Positions 43,201 to 53,200 of a DNA stretch of 64,000 nucleotides are shown here, one piece after another. Where the stretch lies: NCBI RefSeq assembly GCF_001625305.1, contig NW_017804065.1:2298369-2362368 (forward strand). The letters are read 5' to 3'. A program made the translations under genes and the position numbers. Below the pieces are notes generated by a model. That model saw only the letters and a list, made by a program, of their open reading frames with translations, had not been told where the DNA came from and made no database searches. How positions within the stretch are numbered: the first letter of the stretch is position 1; every line of letters starts with the position of its first letter. This DNA is from Branchiostoma belcheri. Its lineage: Eukaryota; Chordata; Leptocardii; Amphioxiformes; Branchiostomatidae.

Positions 43201-44966
43201 TGAATTTATTACTCATACAATTTATTATAATTATTGTATGACTTACTTTGCTATTAGTATGATAACACATTCATACATTCCAGGTTACCACATTCTTTAA
43301 CCCGGAGCATACTGGGCTAAAACCCGTCAATCGAGTGAAACGTACAAACCTACCATAAATTAGTGCCCCCCAAAGCAATACTTCCATCCCAGAAGTAATA
43401 ATTTATCATTCTTTCTCCATTTCCCTTGTACAGGACATAGGTTGTTGCAGCAACATCTTGACTAACTTTCCAAACCCACCAAAGAACATCAACTGTGTCT
43501 TCACGCGAGTCATGGACATTCAGAAGATCAGGGTTTGTACTACCACTCTTATATATGATACTAGTATACTAATTGTTTTATTGCAAGTTCATGCCCGTAG
43601 GCTAATTGCAAATACAACAACAACAATAATAAGCACAATCAAGTAATACTTAACTAGACACAATAAATAAAAGCTACCGTAACTACTGGGTTTGACTTCT
43701 TTGTTGGAGACAGAGGAAGACAAAAGATCCCACTTTTTCTGTAATGTGTGGGTTTTCTGACGTTAAGAGAAGAGTAGTATTCTTTTCATCTGTATATGTG
43801 TGAAAGTTTTTCTAGAATTTTTTCAAAGTTAAATTCAACTTACGAATATATAGCCTTGCTGTCTGGAATTAAATTAAGGCTACCTAGGGGTTGTAGTACA
43901 TTGTTAAATGTACATGTCATCGGGGATGTGGAATGGACCAGTGTAAAAGGAATTTAGCCTCCCCGTGAACATGTTAAAGAACCCAACACATTTCTCTAAT
44001 ACAGAAGAGATGCACAACATGGTACATGTATGATTTAAAAAAGAAAACAATCACTTCCTTAACATGCACTTAAACATGTGCCATGCCCATGAGTAGTGAA
44101 ACTATATATAAGGGCTACTTTGTCCAATCAATGATCAGCTTTGATAATGGTATGTTCCGATGAAAGTTTCCTAATATTATGTTCCAACATCATTATAATT
44201 ATTAATATTCCAATTGAAAGTTAATAATATGCAACGGTAACACGGCAACAAATAAAAAGTATATTTGTACTAGAAAGATACCATTTGCAAAGCAAAATAA
44301 TGCATGTTTATCTTCGCATATGGTCTGTTAATTCTTACTCAAACACACACACACACGACAGCAGTCTAAATCCCTCCGACTGTAAAACTGCAACATGATG
44401 TAACCCAACACCAGTTACCATGGTGACAGTCGGTCTGCTTCAGGTCATTGACCAGGTCAGAGGTCACTGTTTGGAGAAGAAGAAGAAGAAAAAACAGCAA
44501 AAACGATATGTTTTCCTTAGGTAAACATAAGAAAGTATCCCAGTACATCGGATGGACCAGTGCGGGCAGACATCACAAATACCTGCTCAGCTCCGATTTA
44601 ACCTGCACAAACCTGCATATGCCGGTGATATTGTGTGTGTGTTCCCTAACAGTTATAACTCTGTTTCTCCAGGGTGATAACCTGGAGTTGTCCCTGTTCC
44701 TGGACTACGTGATAGATGGACGGGAGCTACAAGAGAGCCACCCCATCCTCATCCCCAAACCTCTCGTCTCCAAGATGCCCATCTGGCAGAACCCCCTGCC
44801 TCCACGCCCCCCTCCAGGCTTTGCCAACCCCTCCTTCCAGCAGTACCCCCCTGAGTTCTACCCCCCTCAGCCCTACCCAGAATATCAGCTGGGCCCCAGG
44901 ATTGCAATGGAGTCAGAGTGCGACTTTGATGACAAGTCGCTAGGCGATCTGAACCTCAATACTTAG
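28204..44966 (+). CDS. MALT1: MALT1 paracaspase, 850 aa, complete
   Basis: Eighteen coding exons in phase: 28204-28355, 29576-29745, 30406-30693, 31321-31496, 32553-32649, 33269-33301, 35103-35234, 35818-35958, 36318-36347, 36892-37098, 38089-38266, 38925-39005, 39630-39751, 40532-40681, 42007-42164, 42848-42892, 43434-43532, 44673-44966. The MALT1 family is a scaffold and Arg-specific protease in the CARD/BCL10/MALT1 complex upstream of NF-kB. Order: death domain (1-107), three Ig domains (about 108-203, 204-294, 306-396), paracaspase core from 407 with His483 (YYGGHGYE) and Cys532 (LLLLDMCR), then the conserved C-terminal Ig-like domain and a Pro/Tyr-rich tail. His-Cys spacing is 49 residues, as I recall for human H415/C464. 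AEAFE, lining the human S1 pocket, is kept. Human MALT1 has two N-terminal Ig domains, so one is extra here. Confidence 0.97.
28364..28774. mobile_element. Long-inverted-repeat element in MALT1 intron 1, 13-bp flanking duplication
   Basis: The left arm starts CGCCAAAAAGCAGTTACTC and continues for about 170 bases; the right arm is its inverse ending GAGTAACTGCTTTTTGGCG, plus 36 extra terminal bases that are also seen at 9362. The 13 bases TATAAGTAGGGTT flank both sides (28351-28363 and 28775-28787). Confidence 0.9.
28790..29264. repeat. Two-copy direct tandem duplication (~235 bp unit)
   Basis: The two halves (about 28790-29022 and 29023-29264) share TACATTGTACTAGTATGAGG, GTCTCAGAGCTGATTACGAC and GGGGAGGCTGCCTATGGATT in the same order. 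A G-run of about 17 bases lies in the first half only. MALT1 intron 1, non-coding. Confidence 0.88.
30175..30312 (+). mobile_element. LINE RT-ORF C-terminal fragment
   Basis: FFPRTAKLWNSLPDKCFPPN and then AFKSNVHRHLLT, followed by a stop: a standard end of a non-LTR retrotransposon ORF. It lies 93 bases upstream of MALT1 exon 3. Confidence 0.8.
30758..31840. repeat. tRNA-derived SINE-like repeats
   Basis: GGGGGGTTTATAGGCGCTAC occurs at about 30764 and 31047 and in slightly varied form at 31532. After the first and third come TTAGAGCG (A-box-like, from AGTGGTTAGAGCGTTGG and AGTGGTTAGAGCGTCGG) and GGGTTTGAACCC or GGGTTCAAACCC (B-box-like), then shared TTTTTATCTGTTTCTACTCG. This is the layout of a SINE with a tRNA head; the tRNA parts are degenerate. 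The copies surround MALT1 exon 4. Confidence 0.75.
31083..31376 (+). repeat. Threefold tandem copy of MALT1 exon 4 acceptor and exon start
   Basis: TTTCTGATGATTTTGTTCCA precedes ATGCCTCGGCCCAGTACGAT (first copy ATGCTTCAGTTCAGTATGAC) at 31115, 31219 and 31321. Only the third unit continues into the full exon. The second has an extra C that shifts the frame. Unit length is about 103 bases. Confidence 0.92.
32701..33046. mobile_element. Harbinger-like MITE, TTA target duplication, copy 1
   Basis: Begins GGCCACACCAATTTAATTTC and ends AAATTAAATTGGTGTGGCC's equivalent; both flanks are TTA. The internal sequence is A-rich with no transposase. 3-bp TTA/TAA duplications are characteristic of PIF/Harbinger elements. 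Confidence 0.85.
34226..34996. mobile_element. Harbinger-like MITE, TAA target duplication, copy 2 (with insertion and gap)
   Basis: Same ends as copy 1, flanked by TAA on both sides. It is enlarged by an insertion of the 2700-3060-type repeat and contains the assembly gap. About 125 bases are present on both sides of the inserted part. Confidence 0.8.
34435..34454. other. Assembly gap (20 N)
   Basis: Twenty unknown bases within MALT1 intron 6. Confidence 1.
36318..36347 (+). other. MALT1 30-nt micro-exon with TRAF6-type motif
   Basis: Phase 1 on both sides, so it can be skipped in frame. It encodes GPEKPVERYY, containing PVERYY, which fits the TRAF6-binding pattern PxExx(aromatic/acidic). 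It sits between the last N-terminal Ig domain and the protease, where human MALT1A has its optional exon 7 with a TRAF6 motif. Confidence 0.7.
36528..36830. mobile_element. Long-TIR element in MALT1 intron 9 with two TCTCGCGAGA motifs
   Basis: CTAGTGAATTCTTTCATCAG at the left is mirrored by CTGATGAAAGAATTCACTAG at the right, and the inner arms GGAGTGGCCTAATCTCGCGA / TCGCGAGATTAGGCCACTCC also pair, so nearly the whole element folds back. TCTCGCGAGA occurs at 36609-36618 and 36721-36730. Confidence 0.88.
37718..37997. repeat. Dispersed repeat, GTATAACCGCC family
   Basis: Shares a long stretch with 48115-48375 (TATAGCTGGTATAACCGCC, AACTTGTTACACCTA, TGGTTGATAACTCTGGTACT). Short pieces recur at 1968-2012 and 23745-23815. 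Non-coding in all copies seen. Confidence 0.75.
38318..38702. mobile_element. Harbinger-like MITE, TTA target duplication, copy 3
   Basis: GGCCACACCAATTTAATTTG at the left and AAATTGGTGTGGCC at the right, flanked by TTA. A more decayed relative follows at about 39040-39372. MALT1 intron 11. Confidence 0.85.
40079..40470. mobile_element. Long-inverted-repeat element in MALT1 intron 13
   Basis: TTGATGAAGCAAGTTTAAAA pairs with TTTTAAGTTGCTTCATAATG's strand, and the inner arms GACTCAGTGAGCAGTGGATC / GATCCACTGCTCACTGAGTC are exact inverses around a short centre. No coding capacity; ends about 60 bases before exon 14. Confidence 0.85.
43560..43830 (-). mobile_element. LINE remnant related to 10865-11150
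   Basis: ACTACTGGGTTTGACTTCTT, GACAGAGGAAGACAAA and CACTTTTTCTGTAAT closely parallel the start of the 10865-11577 remnant. It directly follows MALT1 exon 17. Confidence 0.75.
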
Positions 44967-45288
44967 GGTGCAGTCGCTATGTTTGATGAATTGTTTTTTC
45001 CTTCACTGGAAAGAACGTATTATAAAATGTAGTAAAATACAGTACAGCTTGCACTGTAAGAAAGATATTATCAGCTTAAATTAAGTAACTAAAGGTAAAA
45101 TTGTGAATGGACCAATTCTGTGAGGACCCTTTCTGTTGTACATGTGTGTCAAGCAGATTATTCTTGAGTCCTGCCTTCATAGATTTGCCTTTAGACAGGA
45201 TTTATTTGTAGTAGAGTCTGTAGGATATTTTTTTTATTTAGTCAGTTATGTACATGACTGTATAAGACATGTACCTGTAGTCTTGATA

Positions 45289-45718
45289 TAATAAAAATAT
45301 GATAAAATAATAACTTAGATATTGCTACTTATTCTATTTTTAACAAAATACCACTAAGTAAAGCAATTTTAAGGCCTGTCTGTCTAATTTTAATGTTGAT
45401 GAATCACACTAAATTTCATGATATATTATTAATATTGATCAAATGCTTGGTACACTATGTCCAGCCACTGCTTAATATGTTTATCTATAAGGACCATTCA
45501 TATCAGTCTACAAAGACAACGTTTTGTCATCTAGTTAGATAATACATTTTTCTGAAAAATAAATTTATAGACAGTTTTTGAACCCGTCTTCTTTTCGTGT
45601 ATGGTGACATTTCTATTTAGAGTTGTTAAGTGTAAGTTTGCATTGTGGGTTTGTTGTTTTGATATTCATTTCCTAGCATCATTTGTAATCATATATTAAT
45701 GATGTCATTGAAAATAAA
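45289..45718 (+). terminator. MALT1 3' UTR poly(A) signal candidates
   Basis: AATAAA at 45289-45294, 45558-45563 and 45713-45718 downstream of the stop at 44964-44966. Which one is used cannot be told from sequence. Confidence 0.5.
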
Positions 45719-46803
45719 AATTTCAAGAAATACGATAGTGTTAGTAATGGCATACAATTTATTTGCATGCAAGCATGGCATTGCATAGAAAAAAATCCAT
45801 ACCATGGGAGAAGTGTAGTAATACATGGACGTCAATGCAATCTTTATACAGCAACTGTCATACATGGATTTGTCGCAAAGAATTAGTTTTTAGTCTTATG
45901 CCATCACATTTAATATACAAATATTTGTTTTGTCCTAGTTTACAAAATCTAAGGTACTTACATGCATATGTATGTACACCAAATACCTGCACCTACCCAT
46001 ACAATATACAAATTGTACACTGTATATCAGCCTCTATCAAAAGTAGCATTTATGAAGACCTCCATTTTCCACAAAATTGCACCTTGCGATTATATCTTCT
46101 CCACTACATGTATTTACAAAAATATGTCTTTTTCCACAATCACCAGAAATTCATCCCAATGTTAACAGAAGCTACACAAACAAGTAGGCATATAAAAATA
46201 GTGCTAAAAGCAGCATTAATCAATCTTGCAGCTCCAAAGTCACTCATATGTATATATAAGTTGTACTCTTACTCTACCCGAAAAACACAACAAAACCAGA
46301 TAAAATAGAATCACCTTATTGACAATGATGGAATTTGTTTCCCTCTTTTTTACTGTGACCTAACAATCCATTCTTTCTACCCCATAACAATGACAGCCAC
46401 TCAATAAATAACCCCATACCATGATGATAAAATTCAGTCTGTGGTCCTTTGCAGATTGGAATGAAAAATATCTCTGCATCACAAGAACTCCCAGAGATGT
46501 TTTAGCTTAGCACTGCTCACAATAGAAACTGTGTTTCCTGTTATGACATACTGCCAAAGAAGTTCATGATAAAGCTACAGCAATTCCTTCCCTTGATTAT
46601 ATGACCTTTTGTACCGTGGAAAGGACATTCAAGAAAACAAATGCTGGCAAGAAAACTTGATTTTGGCTTTGTGCAAGTCCTGAAACTGCATACCTGGGTA
46701 CAGTCCCTCAAAAAATACATTAGTTTTTGTCATCATTTCATCAAGTCAAAGACCCAACGAAATGAAACGTTGACATCACAAGGGTCTTAAATCCGGTGTA
46801 CAG

Positions 46804-47280
46804 AAAGTGCGAAATGGAACGAAATGAAACGAAATATGTATGAAGTACGTTGGAACGGCGACGTTAGTGTCCGCTCGACGTCCAACGTTGGAACGGCGAC
46901 GTTAGTGTCCGCTCGACGTCCAACGTTGGAACGGCGACGTTAGTGTTCGCTTGACGTCCAAACGGCAACGTTAAGATTGATGGTATTCTTAGAACCGCAA
47001 CGTTATAAGATCAATAAGGGTACGTTAATAATAAAGTGACCACAACATTATAAAATCGATCAGGGTACATTAATAATAAAGTGAGTTTTGAGTACCCCGA
47101 TCCATCTTATAACGTTGTGGTCTCTTTATTATTAACATACCCTGATCGACCTTATAACGTTGCGGTTCTAAGAATACCATCAATCCTAACGTTGCCGTTT
47201 GGACGTCGAGCGGACACTAACGTCGCCGTTCCAACGTACTTCATACATATTTCGTTCCATTTCGTCCCATTTCGCACTTT
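46804..47280. mobile_element. 477-bp fold-back element with internal tandem repeats
   Basis: AAAGTGCGAAATGGAACGAA at the left is mirrored by CCATTTCG..CGCACTTT at the right. GGAACGGCGACGTTAGTGTC is repeated three times in the left arm (46852-46948) and found once, inverted, in the right. The centre also pairs (CTTATAACGTTGCGGTTCTA against AGAACCGCAACGTTATAAG). It ends 14 bases from the JmjC stop codon. Confidence 0.88.
47125..47130 (-). terminator. Candidate poly(A) signal of the JmjC gene inside the fold-back element
   Basis: AATAAA on the minus strand, 164 bases past the stop codon and within the transposon. It is the nearest AATAAA I see. Confidence 0.4.
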
Positions 47281-47293
47281 AAAACTTCGCCCC

Positions 47294-50200
47294 TTAAAAC
47301 TCATCATGACCGTGCGGTTTGCCTTGCTCATCCTTGTCACCGTATGGTGTGTTCTCTGCATAGTCTGGGAAAAGCTCCTCCAAGTGTTCTGCCGGCACCT
47401 GGTAAACTTCCTCCACTGTCACCACAAAGTCTTTGTTCAGGTCCAGGGTTTCAAAAATCTGTATACGTTTCAGGAAACGTGTGTTAGATACAATTTTTTT
47501 TTTACCAAATCAGGGCTCGAAAAAATACATTTATATGTAGGTTAGTGCAGGCAAAATTTTGGGATTGAAATCTACCTTCACCTACATGTAACCTGCACTG
47601 ATATATGTACTGTGTTTATAGATGCATGTAGGTGTATTGTGGATTTTTATTTGGTGCATTGACATGTTATCACCTACATGTATGAGAACTGTAAAAGAAA
47701 GTATGGCAATGGTTTTTGAAAGTTTTTAATATGATCCATATCCATAATTATGGTGCAGATAAAACTTGTCTGGTGCAGGTAATTTTAAATGTTGCAGAGA
47801 TTGAAGTATTTTGAGCCCTGTAAATATATATGTATTTTCTTCCCATTATGGAATCCACACAAATCTTACTGCTACTGAAGGCCAGTGAGAGAGTGAAATT
47901 GGTAACAACCAAACTCACATCTAGTTTGTAGCTCATGTCCACTTCAAATCCAGTGTCAAATGACAAGCTTTCCAGATCCTCTGTGCTGATGGAGTCTCTC
48001 TCTGCAAATGCCTCCAACACCATTGTCCTGACAGAAAAGGATGAGACATTAAAAGTTACCAAAACTCCAGGAATTTCAAAGTGCCAACAAGTGCAATAAA
48101 CGGTAACTAAATTTTCTGTATTGGTATAGCTGGTATAACCGCCCTTCAGTGTAACACACCAGCTTCGCAGGAACGCGTCATCGCGGCAGCTGTCTACATT
48201 ACACTGATCGACTTGTTACACCTACCCCTTGAATATCTAACTCTAAACATTGTTTAATGCTATCTAATGACAATGCCCCTACTGTACTTGCTGACAGCAA
48301 GTTCCACTCTGCTATAGTTCTGGCAAAATTCTTGAACACCTCAATCCGTGGTTGATAACTCTGGTACTTGAAGGCATGGCTTTTTTATGTTCTCAGTTGA
48401 AGTTACCAGAAATTTGCAACCTCTAATAGTTTCACTTTTGTGCCCAAATAAAGAAACTGCAATACAGTCAGGAAAGTCATACTAGTTTGAGGTGACGGTT
48501 TATGTATATATTAGTAAGAACTTCATAAAACTATCATGACCGATAGAAGAATTTATGGCATCTTTAACCAACAGACAAGCAAATCACAGACTGAACTTTG
48601 ATGCCCAAAGTATGAAACGTTTTTTATGCTGACCTTATCTGCTCTGTGGGTGCCACAAACTTGTATTTACTGAGAGGCGCAAAGTCGGGTAGGTCTTCCT
48701 TCTTGCTGCAGTCTTCCTCATCGAACCTGTACAGATGGGTGAACCAGATGTTCACTGCCACATTTCTCTTCTGCTCAGACGCTGTCGAACTCACGTGGTG
48801 GAACCATCTGTATATAAAACAAAAAAAACACAGGTGAAACTACGTCGATAAAGGTTAGACATCAGGTAGAACATTACAGCATACAAAATAAACTCGAAAG
48901 GTAACATTTTCAAGTGCATAATGTTTACCTTCACGTGGTCTAGCTTATAAAACTTAATTGATCTGTTTATTCAAATACTCACAGTCAGACTAGGGGCATA
49001 TGTATAATTTATACTAGTCAGTGACCACTCCCTCCAGGGTTAACACTGTAAATCACTTTATATTCACTCATTTGCGGTACTTATATATTCACGATTTTAT
49101 TGCTCACTTCTGCGCCATGAATTTATCATGACAGTGAACAAGTAATACAGCAACTCTTTCCTCTGCACATGATGTTGCCACGCTAGACAGATCAGGGTTC
49201 TCCCCAGGATTTGAGAGGCATGGCCCCCCCTCCAGAGGGGGGAAGCTGAAGCATTTTTCTTTATCTAAATACAAATGGAAGCCATTTCCTGCAACTTCAG
49301 GTTTTGAACTGACCAGAAAAAATGTTAACATACAGGAAAAAATTGGGCATAGGTTCCACGCTCTGACCCCTAACCGGGGGCCAACGGTGCCTTCAAGTTC
49401 GACAATTGAAACAGAATATGACATTAAGTCATACATTTTCCACTTGGAACTTGAGGCAAGCAATTATGGGAAAATGTAGAGAAGCTGGGACAAAACCTTA
49501 TCCTAATGCTAATCCTTATGTTATCACCAACTTGTAAACAAGTCCCTTATAATTATCAAAGTACCATCAAGAGTACCATCAAAACAAAATTTCACTTCTC
49601 TAACATTAAATAATCGGTCCCATGTTTAGGACTAACAAAGTTACACATTTCAAGAAAATACTTTTGAATTTAAAAAAAAAAGAAGAAAAAAAGAAAAATA
49701 CTGAATAAAAAAAATATTAATCTGCACAACATTTTTATTGGTTTCTATCCCTTTGCTTGTCTACAAGTCGATAATGTGATTGTATCAATTTTTCAAACGC
49801 CCTAAAATTAGCTAAATCGGCGAATTAAGGTGATTGCGCAATGGACGTGCCCTATGACCTTCGACCTTTTGGGGGTCATGCAGGCGTCAACAGTGCCCTC
49901 CCCATGCCTTGCCCGTCCGTTTTCGTCGGCAAATTTCTGCTTTTTTAGAGGTTTTGAGACCTTAAAACTCATACCATGGGAGAAATAAACCACATACGTT
50001 ATTTTTATGGTAAATATCGCTAAAATGGACCATGCATTTTTTTGTCGCGTTGCCGATTTTTGGCAGAAGCCTTGCGGTGCGGCCGCCATGTGCTACGCCG
50101 ATAGGTACAGGCCGTCCCCCGTCCGGGTTTGTGGGCAAAATTCAGCTTTTTTTAACGTTTCAGGACTTAAAAACCGACAGCAGGGGAAAAATAAATCGTA

Positions 50201-53200
50201 TACGTTATTTTCATGGGAAATACCGCTATCATGAACCAGACATTTTCTGTCACGTCAACGAATTTCGCCGCCGCCACATGCTTCATAATGTCGCGGTACG
50301 GTAGGGAATTTTCTACTATATAAGTTCGTAAACGTATCAGCTTTTATTTTTAAACTTATTATCAGGGTCGAGGGCTTTGGTTTACAAAGAAATCAGACAA
50401 TTAGGCCACACCAATTTAATTTCTTGGTTAACGGATTTTTCTAGAAAAAAAATGGAGCGGGCGGGCGAAAAAAAAATAAAAATAAAAATTTGAGACCACC
50501 TGCCATACAGCCATGTAGTAAGCAATCCAGTAAGTTAAGTTACAAAATGATATAAGACATTATATTAGACACTTATTGAACTGAAAGGACCATTACTACA
50601 TATACATGAGCAACTTCTCTTACATCCCTTTACAATTATTTGTATTATTTTGCAAGATACACATCTTTACTGTATGAACAACAAACTGTCAGTTGACAAG
50701 ACTCCCATCCAACTGGTTTCACTTTTATTCATCTTTCAAAGTTCCAAAGAGTGGTTTAAATCAGGGTGCTCTGTTCAGATCCCATTGTTTTCTTAGTTCA
50801 GGGCACACAGCTTACCACTGGGCTGGGCATTCTATTGTGTCTGGCTGATATGGAAGTTATTTAGAGCTTGAAATTTACAATATCCTAAATATATGCTTTA
50901 GACAAATTTCCAGGAATGTGTAATTATTTGGCAAAAGAATTAACTACTTTTACAGATATTTTATTTCTTTTTTTATCTTTCCCCAATTCCCAAATACTAC
51001 CGGTAGTATACATTTTATATTTCCCATTATACACTTTAGGTATGCTACAGCTACATTATAAATAGCCACATTGACACACTCTTCAAGTTGCCACAAATTC
51101 AATGGTCTAGGGTTTCACTATAAAGTCTTTGATTTTTATTTGTAGGGGGAACCATTTTATTCAAAAATTTAGATGTAATAATTGATGCATTATTTGCAAT
51201 TGTACTCCTGTTTATATGTATCTAAATAAGATGTAACTTTGTTAGAATGCCACATGCACATGTAGTATTTTTCACAGAGTAATTTCTATAATTAAAAGAA
51301 CCTGTTTCCCCCTACTCGAAGTGGACTCTTCCGACCGTGAGAAACAACTTTAGTGAATGGACTTACGTGCATGGAGGACGTTTTACTTTGCCAAATTCCC
51401 ATATTTGTGGTAGGATTTTGTACTTTTTGAGAGTAATACAGTTTGTGATGCCAGAATACATTGTTATGTCGTGTTATTTTTACATATTCCCTGGAAAAAA
51501 GATCGTTTTAAAGGTGTGTGTGCATGTGCCGCCCAGGCCGAGTTTACACGTTCGGCCGATACTTTTAACGCCCGTTACTAGCACATGTTTCCGACACAAT
51601 ACGTGTTTCTAAATGAAATATAATATATATCTAAAAGGGAGATGATATCATGTTGTTACAGGCACGATGATTTAGTAAATCTGCCGTACGTTTGACTGTC
51701 GTCAGTGAAGTTTTGTCCCATGAATGGTGACATGTGCAAAGGGGGTGGGGGGCGAGTTCTATATCAAAAGAATTTTTTTTTACGAACTTTTGAAGAGGCA
51801 ACCTAGCTTTCCGAACAAATTGCACTCAGAAAAATGTTTCTGCCTTGAAGCAATGTATTTTTAACGCTGTTAACTATGCCCAAATTTTGAAAAATTACAA
51901 CGTACGGGGTGGATTTTGGGGCCCCAAATTATTCGGGACCCGAGAGTATGGATTTTTGTTCTGTTTTTATTTTTATTTCATTTTGGCAAAAAAACGAAGC
52001 GGCGAATCCGTTAACCAAGGAAATAAATTGGTGTGGCCTTAGCTTTGTTTACACGACTTCAAAACGCTAGCGGGGCGCCCGATGTTCCACCAATGACAGC
52101 GATTCTCTCAGTAGCGTCGTGCGAAATACTCATTGTTTACTCGATTATCGCCCCATTCACAAGTTTTCAGAGACAATGCCGGCGGGAAAATAGACGCCAC
52201 TAAGCCCCGAAATCAGGAAATTTTATCGAATTTTAGCGAAATTTTGTTGAAAAATCGGGATGCAACACCCTAGATTTGAAAATGAGTATGAGGGCGCTGA
52301 GCTAGGAGTATCAGGGCGCAGCGCCCTTGTTCCATCGTCTGGGGAGAACCCTGCAGATAGTTCCACGAACATGTCAATTTTTTTCAGACCTAGAAATTTT
52401 GCTACCGCGAATATAAAGTGATTTCTTTATCTGCTACAGCACCAGATACCATTGTGACAGCTGTCTGCTGCAGGTCATTGGCGTTATGGCCTTATGCGTT
52501 TTGAGAAGAAGAAATATAGCAAAAACAATGTGATCTTTCTGCAAAGGCAAACATAATCAATCAATATTCTCTGAAGTGTCACTATGCAAGTTTGAAAGAT
52601 GGCGGATACTATACTGACGCATCTGACTCTTAATTTAAGAAAATATATCCAATTACTCGATTTAGTAACTTTGCATTACGAAGTTTGCATGCAATGTGAT
52701 TTTCTCTGCAACTAGCAACCCTAAAGGTAAAGCAACCTATGTTGTATACGATGTCTTAAGATTTACTGTGAGCCTACATTTCATTTCATTATTTCACTAT
52801 GCAGAATCATTCATTGTTGTCAACTGAAGGTACTTTGCATTTTCTGTCACAGAGCAGGTGAAGTTTATAATTATATAACACATCCACAACTTTCCCAAAA
52901 GTAACCCAATTACATTGCATATGCAAATTGTACAATATAGACGTACGCAATAGCCCTAATTCAGAGAACAGTAACTTGTAAAAAAAATGCACTCACTTGT
53001 ATGGAATGAAGAGGCAGTCCCCTGCTTCCATTGTAGCATTGTACCAGGGTACATCTTTTAGACCTGGATATTTGTAAAGATCAACTTTTTCCACATCAAC
53101 GCCGCTGAAGGATCCCTCTTCGTGGTCAATGTCAATATGCTTGTATTCCTTCTGCAAAAACAAAAACATGATCAGGATTTTTAACAATTGAGTTTGGTAT

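Larger units (their letters stand above)
45720..47293. other. Intergenic between convergent MALT1 and JmjC genes
   Basis: AT-rich sequence without a supported gene up to 46800. The open frame at 45763-46308 has no family resemblance. The rest is the large fold-back element. Confidence 0.6.

Noticed and set aside
45763-46308. 181-codon plus-strand frame
   Set aside because: AT-rich region past the MALT1 poly(A) signals, no recognisable domain, no Kozak or splice support.
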